Shown piece after piece: positions 34,578-47,714 of a stretch of DNA of 64,000 nt. The stretch spans positions 62,001 through 126,000 of the forward strand of contig JANUWF010003366.1 in assembly GCA_026120185.1 (NCBI GenBank). The letters are read 5' to 3'. The DNA is from Voacanga thouarsii. Lineage: Eukaryota; Streptophyta; Magnoliopsida; Gentianales; Apocynaceae. The notes beneath the pieces were generated by a model. It saw nothing but the letters and a program-made list of their open reading frames with translations. It ran no database searches and had not been told where the DNA came from. Each line of letters opens with the position of its first letter. The first letter of the stretch is position 1. Made by a program: the position numbers and the translations under genes.

Positions 34578-35470
34578 ATGGTGGGAGGTTCTTTTAGTCC
34601 TTTGGCTGTTATTCTCCGTGAGAATAAGTTAACGGGACCAAAACTATGTGGACTATACTGGAAGAGGAACCTGGACATAATACTCACAGTCATAGAGTAT
34701 AAGTATGTCTTTTACGAGACCTGCCCTGAAATCGGGGAAGGTTCCACCAACGAAGAGCGAGAGGCTGAGAAGGCACGGAAGAAGGCTAATGAAATGGCAT
34801 GTTGCTATATACTAGCCTCCATGTCTAATGTGCTCCAGTCTAAACACGAGCACATGGTTTCTGCGTATGACATTAGTTATTCATTGGCCATTATGTTCGC
34901 AGATAAGAGCCGGCCCGCAAGGCAGGAGGTTCTTCGAACTATAATGAACTCTAAGATGGCTGAGGGAGCATCAGTCAGGGAGCATATGCTCAATATGATT
35001 GCTGTTTTTGAGGAGGAGGAAATCTTAGGGGCTATCATTAACCCCGAGAACCAAGTGGACATGGTTCTCGAATCTCTACCGGGTTCTTTTACTTAGTTCA
35101 AACTAAATTACTATATGAGTTTATTTGAGTTGATGAAGGAACTTCAGATGGCAGAGAAGGTCATAAAACCACATTCAATGGCCATGATTGCTAAGGCTTC
35201 TTCCTCAAGAATTGGGTCTAAGCCCAAAAAGTTCAAAAGGAAGAAGGGATACACAGTAGCCCAGCCCAAGACCCAACCTAAAGACAAACCTAGGGGCAAG
35301 TGCTTCATATGTGGGAAGAAGGGACACTGGGAAAAAGAGTGTCCAAATCTTCAAGCCAAGAAAAAACCCACATGTAATGTTCTCTATCTAGAGTCTATAT
35401 CAATGGTTGGATCAACTTCCACTTGGATTGTTGATTAGAAGTCACTGATCATATCTGTAGAAAGATAAGT
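34578..35470 (+). pseudogene. COP1 unit 2 gag and protease start
   Basis: The better gag copy. It runs 172 codons from MVGGSFSPLAVIL at 34578 to LESLPGSFT, then a stop (35094-35096) where unit 1 has Gln. It reopens at 35115-35438 with the basic stretch KPKKFKRKKG, the CCHC knuckle CFICGKKGHWEKEC and the protease lead TSTWIVD, then a stop in place of the Ser of the DSGA active site. Gag is close to complete, but particle maturation could not occur from this copy. Confidence 0.88.
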
Positions 35471-36442
35471 TGACTCGAGAAGGGCGAACATGGATTATGC
35501 GTGGGATTTGGAGCACAAGTTTAGGCCCTTGTAGTGGAAGAGTTGTGTTTTTTATTGTAATAAAAAAGTGGTTTAAATTGAAATTTTATATGTACCTGAT
35601 TTTCGTCAGAATTTGATTTTAGTTGCAAAACATATAAATCAAGGATATTCTATATTCTTCCATTCTGGTATTTCTATCAGTAGAAATGGAGAAATATTAT
35701 GCACTGGGCACATGTATGAAAATCTATTCTATTTAAACCCTATTAATCATCAATAAAATAGCGCTCAATCTAAACCTTTAACAAAGAAGAGAAAGACCAA
35801 TATCAATGACTCAAATCTTTGGCATCTGAGGTTGGGTCACATCAACTTAACCAGGATTTAGAGGCTAATCCATGATGGGCCTTTAGGCTCATTGAGATTG
35901 GAAAATTGGCCTCAGTATGAATCTTGACCAATGGAAAATATGACCGAAAGGTCTTTTGTCCCTAAGGCGGAAAGGGTCGGGGAGGTGCTGAGTTTTGTTC
36001 ACATTGATGTGTGTGATCCATTGTCTACACCAGTTATAGGAGGGTTTTGAGTACTTCATCACTTTCACAGATGATTATACAAGGTTTGCTTACATTTACC
36101 TGATAAGACGCAAGTCTGACTCTTTTGACAAGTTCAAAGAGTTTAAGACTGAAGTGGAGCGTCGGACAGGTAAATTAATCAAGACCTTACGATCGAATCG
36201 TGGTGGAGAGTACCTCCTAGGTGAATTCAAGGACTATATGGTATATCATGGGATAGTATCCATGCTCTCTGCGTAAGAGACACCCCAGCAGAACGGAGTA
36301 GCTGAGAGAAGGAACAGGACATTGATGGAAATGGTTCGAAGCATGATGTCTCATGCTACTCTTCCAGTGTCCTTTTGGGGATATGCCCTGGAAACAGCGG
36401 CATACATTTTGAACTTGGTGCTTTCCATGCCAGTACCTCAAT
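35471..36442 (+). pseudogene. COP1 unit 2 pre-integrase and integrase, heavily broken
   Basis: In rotating frames the copia pre-integrase (NLWHLRLGHINL at about 35815-35850) and integrase core can be read: a first-Asp region (FVHIDVCDPLSTP, about 35998-36035), a second-Asp region now reading TLRSNRGGEY near 36184-36213, and a third-motif region rich in QNGVAERRNRT-type codons (about 36290-36320). The sequence then jumps at about 36440 from ETAAYILNL-type codons to the RT start, so the integrase C-terminus is deleted. Many stops. Confidence 0.75.
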
Positions 36443-37293
36443 CAAAGCCCAGATTGAGTCTATGTACCTCAATCAGGTTTGGGATCTTTTAGCTTCACCT
36501 GAAGGGATAAAACCCATTGGGTGCAAGTGGGTGTATAAGAGAAAAAGGGGAGCAGATGGGAATGTGGAAACCTTTAAAGTTATGCTTGTGGCGAAAGGGT
36601 ATACTCAGCAAAAGGGAATCGACTATGAGGAAACCTTTTCCCCAGTAGCCATGCTTAAATCCATTCGCATCCTCCTTGCCATCATATGTCATTATGACTA
36701 CGAGATATAGCAAGTGGATGTCAAGACGGCATTCTTAAATAGCCATCTTAGCGAAGACATCTATATGTCCCAACAGGAAGGCTTCATTGCTAAAGGCTAG
36801 GAACATATGGTTTGCAAGCTTAAGAAGTTCATTTATGGACGTAAGCAGGCATCGAGAGCATGGAACATTATTTTTGATGAGACTGTAAAGTCTTATGGTT
36901 TTATTCAAAACGAAGATGAACCATGTGTGTACAGGAAACTTGAAGGCATTAATGTGGTTTTTCTTATCCTGTATGTGGATGACATTCTACTCATTGGAAA
37001 TGATGTAGGGACATTGTCGTCTACAAAGGTTTGGCTAAGTAGTCATTTCAGTATAAAGAACTCGGAAGAAGCCAGCTACATTCTCAGGATTAGACTTCTT
37101 AGAAATAGAAAGCAAAAAATGTTAGGGTTATTCCAAGTCACATACATTGACAAGGTGCTGGCCAAGTACAACATGGACTCATGCAAATGAATTCTAATGC
37201 CTTGTAAACATGGGTTGTCTCTTTCTTCAAGGAACTGTCCTAAGTCTCAAGAAGAAAAGGGGAAGTCTCATGTACTCTATGCTATGTGCTAGG
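36443..37293 (+). pseudogene. COP1 unit 2 reverse transcriptase, broken and interrupted
   Basis: Copia RT matching unit 1. It has GCKWVYKRKRG, the first catalytic Asp kept (VDVKTAFLN) but just after a stop (36708-36710), and the catalytic box LYVDDILLIGND in frame at about 36970-37005. Another stop follows near 37188. Sequence after 37260 is shortened compared with unit 1. The TEK1 insertion begins at 37294, after the CTAGG target site at 37289-37293, and RT/RNase H sequence resumes at 53678. Confidence 0.88.
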
Positions 37294-39156
37294 TTTAACA
37301 CCCCGCTCCCTAGGCCCGCTAGGGCCGGGGATGTCGCCCCATCTAAAGGACAAGGGGTCTTTATAACTAGGTCACACAAATGAAATACCGAAATATAAAT
37401 GATACTTGAACTTAAAATTTATTACATCCTAAAATAAAATATCTATCTAAGAATAAATCCCAAGATACCAAAAATAAATCCGTAATAAAATTTATCCACT
37501 CTCATCTCCCCAAAACATTACACAAAAATAAATCATCAGAAAATCTTCCAAAGCAAGTATAATCTAGCTACTCATCCCCATAGCAGGATCGACTTGAAAT
37601 CATGGTAAAATGGTGGTGAGACAGAAATTTCAGTAAGTCCGTGTGTGCTTTGGGTGTTCAGTGAAAACAGTTCGTGAATGCAAAGTATAAAATTCTTTAT
37701 AAGAGATCACTGGCAATCAATAAACATCAGTAAAAAACAAGAGTGGTGTTTTGAAATTTCCAGCCATACATAATTTATAAAATCAACCACTCGAAAGAAA
37801 GGATTACGGGTAACCACATGTTGGGCCCCATAACCGGATGGTCAGCATGCTAAACTTTATGCATACCACCGGTTAGAATGCCACACTTTGTGCAGACTGA
37901 CAAAAGTAGGTGATCGGCCTACTGGGCAAGATATTCGTCTTTCTCTATACCCAAACAACATCCAGGTGTCCATTCCGGCAAAACACAGTCACTTGACTGA
38001 AAAAGAACACTGCTAGCTTGGACCGACACGACTTACTAGACTGTCGTCTTATCCGGGATGGACTCACCCCTCAGAGGTGGCCACCTACTAAGAGACTTAC
38101 CCTAACCCCTCAAAGAGTAGCCTAGTAGTCCACCCTTGTTGAGTATTCAACGTAACATATCCCACTTTGGAAAAAAAAAAATGAACAAAACATAGTTCCG
38201 CTTGAACATGGCAATTAAGGGTTTCCAAAGTCTTTGACAAAATCAGTTTTAGAAAGAGTTTTGAGTTTGAATAAATCTGCTTATTGGTTTTCAAATAATT
38301 TGTTTGACGGAAAAAAGACAAGAGACAATCCTCTATTGCCTTTACAAAGATGAATGTCAATGCACTCTACATTTGGCTTGCTATAATTAAACACTTTTCA
38401 TCAATCAGGTTTTATGCAGGAGCTTACCTGATTCTTACTTACAATAAAAGGGTCTCCAACTGCGGACCTAACACCGCATAGGCAAATACAAATCACAATC
38501 AAACTCAAGCGAAAATTCACTTTTTTAATTTAAACAACTCAACTTACTACTATTAATATCCTAGTGTCCCAAGCTTTAAGGCCAAACAATAAGTAAATAG
38601 GTTTATAAGCTAAGGATAATTTGATATTTAAAATAATTAATATTTTGGGAAATAAGTACTAATAAGTTAAAGGTTTAAATATTTCTAAGAAAATTTAGAG
38701 TTTATTTGATGAAGAGTCGTAGGTGGTTTTTAGGAAAAATAATGATTTATTAATAATTTAGCTGTTAGAAAATAATTGATAACTAAAGTTAGTTGAAAAT
38801 AAATTTAATGAGTCTTGCTTGAAAATTAATAAATAAATTTTTATTGGGTTTTGATTGAAGATAATAATTAATATTGTTTAGTAATAAATATTTTACTAAT
38901 TATGATTATTTCCATAAAAGGTTTTAGTTGATTTCATTATTTTAAATAATATATATATATATATATATATATATTCTATTTTTCTAACAAAAGCTATTAT
39001 TTATTTGACTAAAATATCCTTATTATATATAATAATCCAAATCTACCCCTCTTAGGTTTTTTTTTCCGAATTTAATAGCAAAATCATATTATGAAATATT
39101 TTATTCATGAAATAAAAATTAGCTTAGGGACAACTAAATCATGATCATACTTCTAT

Positions 39157-42100
39157 TGTGAAAACCCAGTCGAAACCAACCTTAGAGTAAGGGGGTTGGG
39201 ATGCATATCATATTTTATTGCATTTTTAAATATATTTTTATATGATTTTATGTGATTTTGATTTGCGTTTTATTGTCTCGAAAGCTTGATTGTGAGTATT
39301 GAGTGGGAAGGGCAAAAAGGTAATTTTTGCTTGAGCTGAAAATAGGCAGATAGCTTGAGGATTAAATAAGGAGAATATTTGGGTGAGGAAATAAGAACAA
39401 GAGTTGTTTTGGTTTAGTAGTTGAGCCTAGGAATTAATCTCTAAGGTCATGAGTTCAAATCCAAACATCTATGTTTTTATCATGATTATCTTGATTAAGT
39501 TTGATTTTTTTTTTCTTGCATTCCATAAAAATAGGAATGTTGTCTTAGGGGAGACATGAAGAGAATGTCCTAATCTTATCATTGTGTCCTAAAAAGAATT
39601 CTAGAGGAATTCTTGTCCTTTTATTACCTCTAGCTTTGTCCTAGCACCTTCATAATTTAAATAAACCAAAATCCATTAAATCTCTCCTTTTAAATTCCAA
39701 AAATTCTGTGATGATTCTTCAGCCTTGAATTTTGAAAAATCAGTCTTGAAGGATAGAGGATTGGCCGAAAATAGGAGAGTAGTTAGGATGGATTCCCAAG
39801 AGAAATAAATCACCATGGTAGAACCTTCAATCTTACCTTCATGTTGTTCATAGTTTTAATGAAGGAAAATTCGGAAATTTTCCAGAATTTTTGCAGACCA
39901 GCTTTTTGGAAAATTCAGCCAGTAAACCTACTCATTTTCTGCCAGAAAAGTGGTCATTTCATGTGGTTTGAAGGCTGAAAATTTTGTGCAATTTTCGGAC
40001 TGCATAAACTGCACAAAACCAGAAAAAAATTCTTGCACAATTCGCTGCATTCTAAGCTGGAATTGGAGCTGTCTTTTTGTTAGCAATTCAGCTGAAACAC
40101 CCTCTGTTTTTCTCCAGAAAGAAGGCTGGAAAACCACCCTTGTATGACCTTCAAACACCCAGAAAACCAGCTGTAAATCGAGCCAAGTAAATGCAAAAAT
40201 TCTGCACCAAAAGTCTTCATCATTCAAAACTCTTGAGCATTGAAACCAAAAAATTTTCCAGCTTTGTCTCTCAAAGCCAAGGCCGAAGAACATCCTTCAA
40301 ATCTCTGGAAATTGAACCTTGTTCAGGCATGGACTGACCACCATTAACCTCCACACTTACCTTGAGTTCTTGGACTCCATAATCATACCTCAAAAATCTC
40401 CTAAGATTACTCTAACCAAAACTCATTTGAACTTCAAAAAAAATCCAGAATTTTACTCTATTAAACCACTCTTGTAACAAGCTAATAAACCAAAATTTTC
40501 TCTGCCATCATAGATTGAATTTCGGCCAGCTATACCTGAACAACCTTCATTCATTTCAACAAAATTAGCTTGTTCAGCCGGCACCATTGAAGAGCAAAGA
40601 AACCTTCCTTGATCAAGCACCATTAGCTAACCTCCTACCTTCAACAACTCCACAATTTCCTCCATTTGAATTTCAAAAAAATCTGATCGCTCTCTCTTCC
40701 ACTAGCTTAAAACCGACACTCCTATCTATCCCAATCCATTCGGCCAACAACACTCCAGAAAATTGTGAGCTTTTCTCTAAAATTCTCTCCATTGTCACCA
40801 AGAACACCAAGAACACACACTATACTTCTTTAAGCCTAAACCTACTCTAAACACCTCCAATCACTCTCAAATACTCCAGATCACATCTACTTAATCCCTA
40901 GGCTTCATTTCTGGTATTTATAACACAAAAACACGCAAACAAGAATTTTCAATCAGATCAAAATCGGCTTTTTCTTGAAGGTCTCAAGAACATCAACAAG
41001 GTAAACCAAGAACAACCTTCTTGTTCATCCTCGTCCATTCAATTCTCAATAAAACTTTCTAATGCTCTCTCTCTCTCTCTCGGCCAAAATGGTTGATCAA
41101 CCATCAACCTTGGCTGTTTTTTCGTTGGATCACTCAAGACTCTCCATTGCACGTGGACCTTCTTTAGTCTTCATCAAAGTAATCGACAATCAAGTAATTA
41201 TTCTTAAATCCTTCTGTTATTTCTGAATTAATGTCTCTTAGATGATGATAGGAAGAATGGATATGAATAGGAGATTGGGGATATGTATGTGAAGGAAAGG
41301 GATGGAGTTAAGACATAAGGATTGATGTATATGACTAAGTTATATGGATTTTCTTTGGAATCAATGTATGCTCATCATGCTTAATAAAATTTATGGATGT
41401 TTGAAGCATGTTAGATATTATGACACCAAGGGTGACTAGGCTCTTATGTTTCTATTTTCCATTAAAGCAATTAATGATGATTATGCCTAGCAGGAAATTA
41501 GCCTTGTGATAGTATGAGATAATTCAAGCATATGTTCGTGAATGGATTGGTTTACTATTTGATGTTGGAGAATGTGTTTATGAATCTTTGCTAGCAATAG
41601 GAAAATCATGGTGAAAAATTATTTTCTTGTTAAGTCTAAGTTATTTTTATTAACAAATTTTATTACTTTAGTTAGAATTACTACTATATTTTTCTCTATA
41701 AAATTCGAAACTCTAAGAAGATTTGGATTGGATTATTAATTAAAATATTAATCTTTTAATTATCAAAGAAATAAAATATTTTATTAAAAATAATATATAT
41801 ATATATAATAATAAATAAATCTTGTATATAAATAATAATAATAAATAAAATATTAGAATTATATAATGGCCTTGTAGGCCCTAGTTAAAACTATTACCTA
41901 TATTCCTAAATATTATTTATATTAAAATCTATTTGTTATTTATCAATTAAAAATTTAATATAATTCATTTATTATTAATTTTATTATCTATTAAAAATTA
42001 ATTAAAATTTATTTGTAATTTATTATTTATTTACAATAAAGCTATTTTTTTAAATTACCATTTATTAATATTATTTAGGGCTTGGTATTATTCAATATTC

Positions 42101-43850
42101 AAACCTTAGTTTATTTATTAACAATAACACTTAAGAATTATTATTAAAGCCTATAACTTATTAGTAATTATTTTACATCCCCTAGTTATTTTAACTTATC
42201 AAGCTAGACTTTTTTTTATAAAATCCTTTATCATCTAGCCTTAAAGCTTAGGACATTAGGGTCATGATTGTAATAAGTTGAACTAGGATCATGGTAGTAG
42301 TGGGTTGAGCTAGTTTTATTTGTGGAAGTGAATCTTTGGCTTGAGTTTGATTGTGATTTATATTTACCCCAGGCGGGGATTAGGTCGACTGTTGGAGACC
42401 TTTCTTGTGAGCAAGGATAAGGTAAGTTCCCTTACATTCATGAAATTGATTTTATTTTAAAGAAAGATTGGTGAGCATCTCTTGCAAACACGAAGTATTA
42501 GCACGATAGCTAATTTTTGAAAACTTCTATACTTGAAACCTTCTTATTTTGGAAACTTTCTACATTTGGAAAACTTCTAATTTTAGAAACTTCTAAATTT
42601 ATAAATTTTGAAATATGTCAAGCATGACTTAGGAGCCAAGCATCAAACATTTTGATTTGTTTTGAATATGCAAAAGATGAATTGTTTATCATGCATATAC
42701 TTTTCGAAAATCATAGCACGACTTATTTGAGCATGTGGCTCCTTCACTATGAATACTTGGAATAAATTATTGACTTAAAACCATGCCTTCTAAAATCTTT
42801 GTGCGAGTTGGAAATGCTGTTTGGAATTATATTAAGCTAAATTTTGTAGGTTCCACTTTGGAGCCTTATGAATTGTGAAGATTGAATAACGCTGAGTACT
42901 CAATGGGGGCTAGACGTTTATACTAGCCTTTGGTTGGTCTGGGGATATCTCTCGGCAGGTGGCCACTTCCGAGAGGTTCACTCTTTTCGATCAGGGTGTC
43001 AGTATAGAAGGTTGAGCCATCCTCAGCTAGCGACGGGGTTCCAGTGGAACCGACGGCCGGAAGTGGAACAACCGGATTGGATTGGGTGAGAGAGGGAGGA
43101 GAATTTCACTCGGCAGGATGTACACCTACCAGGTGTTGGGGGTCAAGTGCTTCACAAGAGTGAGAGCCACCTCTGTGTCCTTTCACCACCTAACGGGGGT
43201 CAAGTGCTTCACCTGGTGTGAGAGCCACCGCTGTGCCCTGCCAGATTAACTTGGTTGCTTTAATTGTTGAGCTATTTTCGGGAAAATATTCTAAAGTGTA
43301 ATTAGAATTTTATTCGAAGCACAAAATCCTTTAATTATTCATATCTTTCCAAACCGAATATTTTAAGAGCATTTTGCTTCATGACTTCTCACTACTATCC
43401 TTCAAGAAGTGAGAGTTAAAATTGTAATGAAGGCGTGACAAAGCTTTAGATATACTGTTAGCGCATGAATAATGAAAAGTGTTTGTCTCTTTAGCCCAAC
43501 TCACACACGAGGCTTACTGAGATTTCTGTCTCATCACCCTTTTACCATGATTTCGGGTGGATCCTGCTGTGTGGATAAGTAGCTAGTGTTATCTGCCTTG
43601 GAAGAGAATGTTGTCCTTTATTTTTATGTATTGTTTGGGGAGTTGAGAGTGGATAATTTTTATTTGTGGATTTGTGTTCGGAAATTCATGGATTTATTCT
43701 TGGATTTACTTGTGGGATGTAATAAAGTCTAAGTTAAAGTATTATTTTTATTTCGCTATTTTATTTGTGTAACCTAGTTATAAAGACCCCTTGTCCTTTC
43801 GACGGGGCGACATCCCCGGCCCTAACGGGCCTAGGTAGTGGGGTGTTACA
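39157..43850 (+). mobile_element. Giant Tekay-type solo LTR, 4,694 bp, perfect target duplication
   Basis: Runs from TGTGAAAACCCAGTC to GGGGTGTTACA and is flanked by TCTAT at 39152-39156 and 43851-43855. The uninterrupted site is seen in the other TEK1 LTR at about 51137 (CTTCTATGGC). It lies opposite in orientation to its host LTR and belongs to the same family, though visibly diverged. A duplicated segment of about 55 bp lies at 43138-43245 (GGTCAAGTGCTTCAC..GAGAGCCACC). No internal domain is attached. Confidence 0.92.
39406..39462 (+). other. tRNA-like module in the solo LTR
   Basis: TGGTTTAGTAGTTGAGCC followed by GAGTTCAAATCC about 40 bases later. The B-box core GTTCAAATC fits the Pol III consensus exactly in this copy, while the A box has one change relative to the other LTRs. 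Confidence 0.55.
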
Positions 43851-44397
43851 TCTATGGCTAACCACAATCATGAACATATACAATCCTTCAATTCATCAAA
43901 TCATCCAAATCATGCATACAAGCATAGATCTCAATTTATCAAGACAAGATATGATCTTACCCCTACTAGCATAAATATGATCATGGCTTCAACAATCCAA
44001 CATGAATATAAATCCTATTCACCAAAGGTGACATAATCTCTAGCATACTTAATCATGAAGGCATACATTAAACCTCAAATCATCATACAATCAACCAAGA
44101 TAATCCATCCATGCATAAATCACATCTGCTTCATATTCATACAAATATTCATGCTTCAATCTCAATAATACATACTCAAATCCTATCCACAATCCACCTT
44201 CTATCAACATCATTCTAGAGACATGAATCTAGAATTAAAATAAGGGTTAAAAGAAAGCTTACTTGCTTGATGAAATCCCTTAAAGGAGTTTTGAATAAGT
44301 CTCAACTCCTAGATGTCTAAATCCAACCAAAGAAGGTGAAGGAAGCATGACCATTGGCGAAGAAACCATCCAGCCAAGGAGGAGAGAGATTCGGCCA

Positions 44398-44459
<62 letters not shown>

Positions 44460-46094
44460 ATTAGTGGGTTTATTCATTTATATATTCATTAGAGATCATG
44501 ATTAGAGAAGATGGAGTTGTTAGAACGAACCTACCTTGATGGTGTTCTTGAGCCTTCACAAAAATTCTGGTTTTTTATCCAAACTAGCAAGTTGGATTTT
44601 GGAGTTTGATGTTAAGAATGGTGTTGATGGACTCACGGTAGTGAGTAGATGAATTCTGGAGTTTTTAGAAGTAGTTGGAAGTGATTTGGATAGGTATTAG
44701 GTGAAAAGAAGAAGTAGGTATTCTTAGTGTGTTGTGTGTTCTTGAAGGTTGAAGGGAATAGAGAGTTTTTGGATGGAGGCTGCCGAAATTCTGAAGAGAT
44801 TAGGGCTGGCCAACATTTTTGTAGGGTTTAGGAAGGTGATTCTCTGATTTGGAAGAGAAAAGGAAAGGCTGGTTGTTGGAATCCTTGAAGAATATTTTTG
44901 AGAAGCAAATTTGGAAACTAAATATTCAGGAATATCTTTGATCCTTGGAGAGCTTTTGGAAGTCTGCCATGGCCGAATTTATGTGCAGCATTTCTGCTGG
45001 ATGAAAGCTGATTGAAGAGGGGTAATGGTGGCCGAAAGATGGAGTGAAATGGTGAGGAATAAGTCTGGTTGTTCGAGGAACATTTTTTGGAAGGTTGCTA
45101 AATTATGGTGGCTGGAATTTTGGTAACTAATCAAGCATGATTGCAGAGATTTGTTGGAGAGATTTTCTGGCAGCCATGACTGGATTTTTCGTTCAGAACT
45201 TAGGGAGGATAATGGAGTTTAGTTAATGGATGTTTAAGGGTGGTTTGTGTAGAAAAAGGATGGAGTTTCGGCTAGGAGAGAATTAGGAAACAAAGCTGGA
45301 AAAACTACAGCACAGTATTTTTCGCAAGGACGGAATTTTTTTTTTCTGGGCAGTTTTAGCTGCCATCTTTCTAGCCGATTTATAGAGGTTTTGAAGGGGA
45401 GTTTTAGGGGTTTTCAAGGCTGGTTTCCAGCCTTCTTCATGGAATAAAAATATGGCTAATGTACTGAACAAAAACTGGAAGAAAACAGCTTGGCTTCGGA
45501 CCTCCAAATCTGCGATTTGCCCAGGGATTTTTCTAGTTTTCCACCAACTTTGTGCAGTCCGAAAATGGTCAGAGAAATTCAGGTTGCAATCTGATCCAAA
45601 AGGCCATTTTTCTGGCAGCATTTAGGAGGGAATATTAGCTAAGAGTTTCGACAACTTGAAGGCACAAGAAGCTGAAAAATTTCAGTTCATTCCAAGAAGG
45701 AAGATGAACCTAGCTAGAATAAATTTTTAGAAAGTTCACTGAAAGGATTTATCCCCTTCGAATCTTTCACATCTTCTCCACATTTTCAGACCATAAAATG
45801 TCTTTCACTAAGACATTTTGATTCTAAAAAGCCACAGCACTTCACTGGAAGTTCTGGAAAGAAATTGGCTAGAACAATTTGAACAAATTAATGAATTGAG
45901 AAATAGGAAAATTAAGGATCAAGAGGAAATGAATTCCTCTTAGGAATTTTGTGCAGAACAAATGAGTAGGATTTGAAGACTCCTATCATGCCTCTTATTG
46001 GACAACATCTCTATCCTACTCCAAACACCACTAAGGCTAAAAATGATACTTCCCAAGCAAAAAGAAAATTTAACCAGGCTAAAACTCCTATGAT

Positions 46095-46155
46095 GGAATT
46101 TGAACCCAAGACCTCAAGAATAAATTCCAAGGCTCTAACCACTAAACCACAACAA
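46095..46155 (-). other. tRNA-like module in the TEK1 3' LTR
   Basis: On the minus strand GTTGTGGTTTAGTGGTTAGAG then GGGTTCAAATTCC, nearly identical to 23206-23264. It lies about 250 bases inside the LTR start, the same relative place as in the other copies. Confidence 0.6.
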
Positions 46156-46402
46156 TTCTTGTTCTTATGTTCCCTCAAAAAAATATTTTCTTTTTCAATC
46201 CTTAAGTTGTCTCCCTTTTCCACCTCAAGCAAAAATTACTATTTTACCTTTCTCAAGCAATACTCACAACCAAGCCTTCGAGACAATAAAACTCAAATCC
46301 AAAGCATAGAAAATCATTTAAAAATATATTTAAACATGCAATAAATTATGATATGCATCCCAACCCCCTCACTCTAAGGTTGGTTTTGACTGGGGTTTCA
46401 CA

Positions 46403-46416
46403 TCCTCCCCTCCTTA
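46403..46416 (-). other. TEK1 polypurine tract
   Basis: The minus strand reads CTAAGGAGGGGAGGA and runs straight into the LTR start TGTGAAAC. Confidence 0.85.
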
Positions 46417-46429
46417 GAGAACTTTCGCC

Positions 46430-47012
46430 CCGAAATTCAAGCATACCTCTATTGTAACTCGGGATACTTCCGTTTAACCCACTCTTCCGACTCCCATATG
46501 GCATCCTGTATGCCATGGTGCTCCCACTGATTCTTAACCATCGGTATATGCTTGCTTCGGAGAGTCTTGACACTGCGGTCCAATATTCGCATAGGCTTCT
46601 CCACATAGCTCAGGTCTGGTTGCAATACTAACGGTTCATCATTCAATAAATGACCGGGATCCGTATTATAGTTCTTCAATTGTGACACATGAAACACATC
46701 ATGTATTCTCGTCAACCCATCTGGCATGTCTAATCAGCAAGCTACCAGTCCAATCATTTCCTTAATCGGAAACAGTCCCAAATATCTCAGATTCAACTTC
46801 CCGCCCTTCGAATGCTTCAAAATTCCTCTATTTGGTGTCAACTTCAAAAACACGCTGTCCCCGACTTGAAGTTCTAATTCCCTTCACCGGTTGTCCACAT
46901 AGCTCTTCTGCCGACTTTGTGCCACCTTTAACCTTTCCCTAATCAATTTCACTTTATCCAACATTTCTTGGACACATACTTCTCCGGTTTTGCTCACATG
47001 ACCATCTTCGGA
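46430..47012 (-). pseudogene. TEK1 integrase C-terminus and chromodomain
   Basis: From about 47012 the minus strand gives EDGHVSKTGEVCVQE, then VFLKLTPNRGILKHSKG, with stops near 47010 and 46875 and a frame break before 46730. The open piece 46449-46727 (MPDGLTRIHDVFHVSQLKNY) ends in a chromodomain, IPMVKNQWEHHGIQDAIWE then EWVKRKYPEL, which is open here, unlike in the unit-1 copy. It follows directly on the integrase core and ends about 30 bases before the PPT. Confidence 0.85.
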
Positions 47013-47711
47013 CTAACTCCAATACAACATTACCTGACATTTGCGCCCATACAAAGCCTCATACGGTGCCATCCCAATCGAAGCTTGGTAGCTGTTATTA
47101 TACGATAATTCTGCATACGGTACACACTCTAGCCATATATCTCCGAAGTCCAAAACACAAGTTCTCAGCATATCTTCCAATATCTGTATCACCCTCTTTG
47201 ACTGCCCATCGATCTGCGGATGTGCCGTCGTACTGAATTTCAGATTTGACCCCATCGTTTCGTGAAACTTTCCCCAGAAACAAAACGTAAACCTCGGGTC
47301 TCGATCTGACACTATGCTTGAAGGCACTCCATGTAGTCGGACGATCTCTCGAACATAAGTCTGAGCCAGCTTCTCCATCGAGTCCCTCACATTCACCGGT
47401 ATGAAATGGGCCGACTTGGTTAGTCGATCCACCACTACCCATATGGCATCCTTTTGAGTCCTTGACATGGGAAGCCCGGTGACAAAATCCATAGTCACCT
47501 CTTCCCACTTCCATTCCGGTACTGGCAATGGCTGCAATAGTCCCGTTGACTTCTTATGCTCCGCTTTGATTTTTTGGCAAGTGAGACAGGTCGAGACATA
47601 CTTGACCATATCTCGCTTCAGTCCGGGCCACCAATAGGCTCTCTTCAAGTCCTGATACATCTTAACTTCCCTCGGATGAATGGCGTACTTGCTCTTGTTC
47701 ACTTCTTCCAA
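47013..47711 (-). pseudogene. TEK1 integrase core, long open stretch
   Basis: A 232-codon open stretch holding most of a chromovirus integrase. Zinc-binding HPREVKMYQDLKRAYWW is followed by the cysteine pair in CLTCQKIKAEH. Then come the first catalytic Asp in EEVTMDFVTGLP, the second in IVSDRDPRF, and the third-motif region HPQIDGQSKRVIQILED, where the catalytic Glu is replaced (SKRV where relatives have SERV). SIGMAPYEALYGRKC follows. A stop lies next to the upstream RNase H end and another just after LYWS. It is the best preserved Tekay protein segment in the window. Confidence 0.88.
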
Positions 47712-47714
47712 AAT

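Larger units (their letters stand above)
37294..46402 (-). mobile_element. TEK1 3' LTR, split by a solo LTR
   Basis: The minus strand starts TGTGAAACCCC at 46402. Its other end at 37294 reads TTTAACACC on the plus strand, one change from the expected TGTAACACC. Without the 4,699 bp insertion it is about 4,410 bp, close to the 4,389 bp 5' LTR. It carries an (AT)n run at 38949-38974, a (GA)n run at 44399-44457 and a tRNA-like module at 46095-46155. Confidence 0.88.

Noticed and set aside
45283..45621. 112-residue minus-strand open frame, similar to 128 residues at 52506-52892
   Set aside because: Lies in the same place in both TEK1 LTRs with differing ends; no domain, and the sense LTR copies lack an intact version. 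Treated as LTR sequence.
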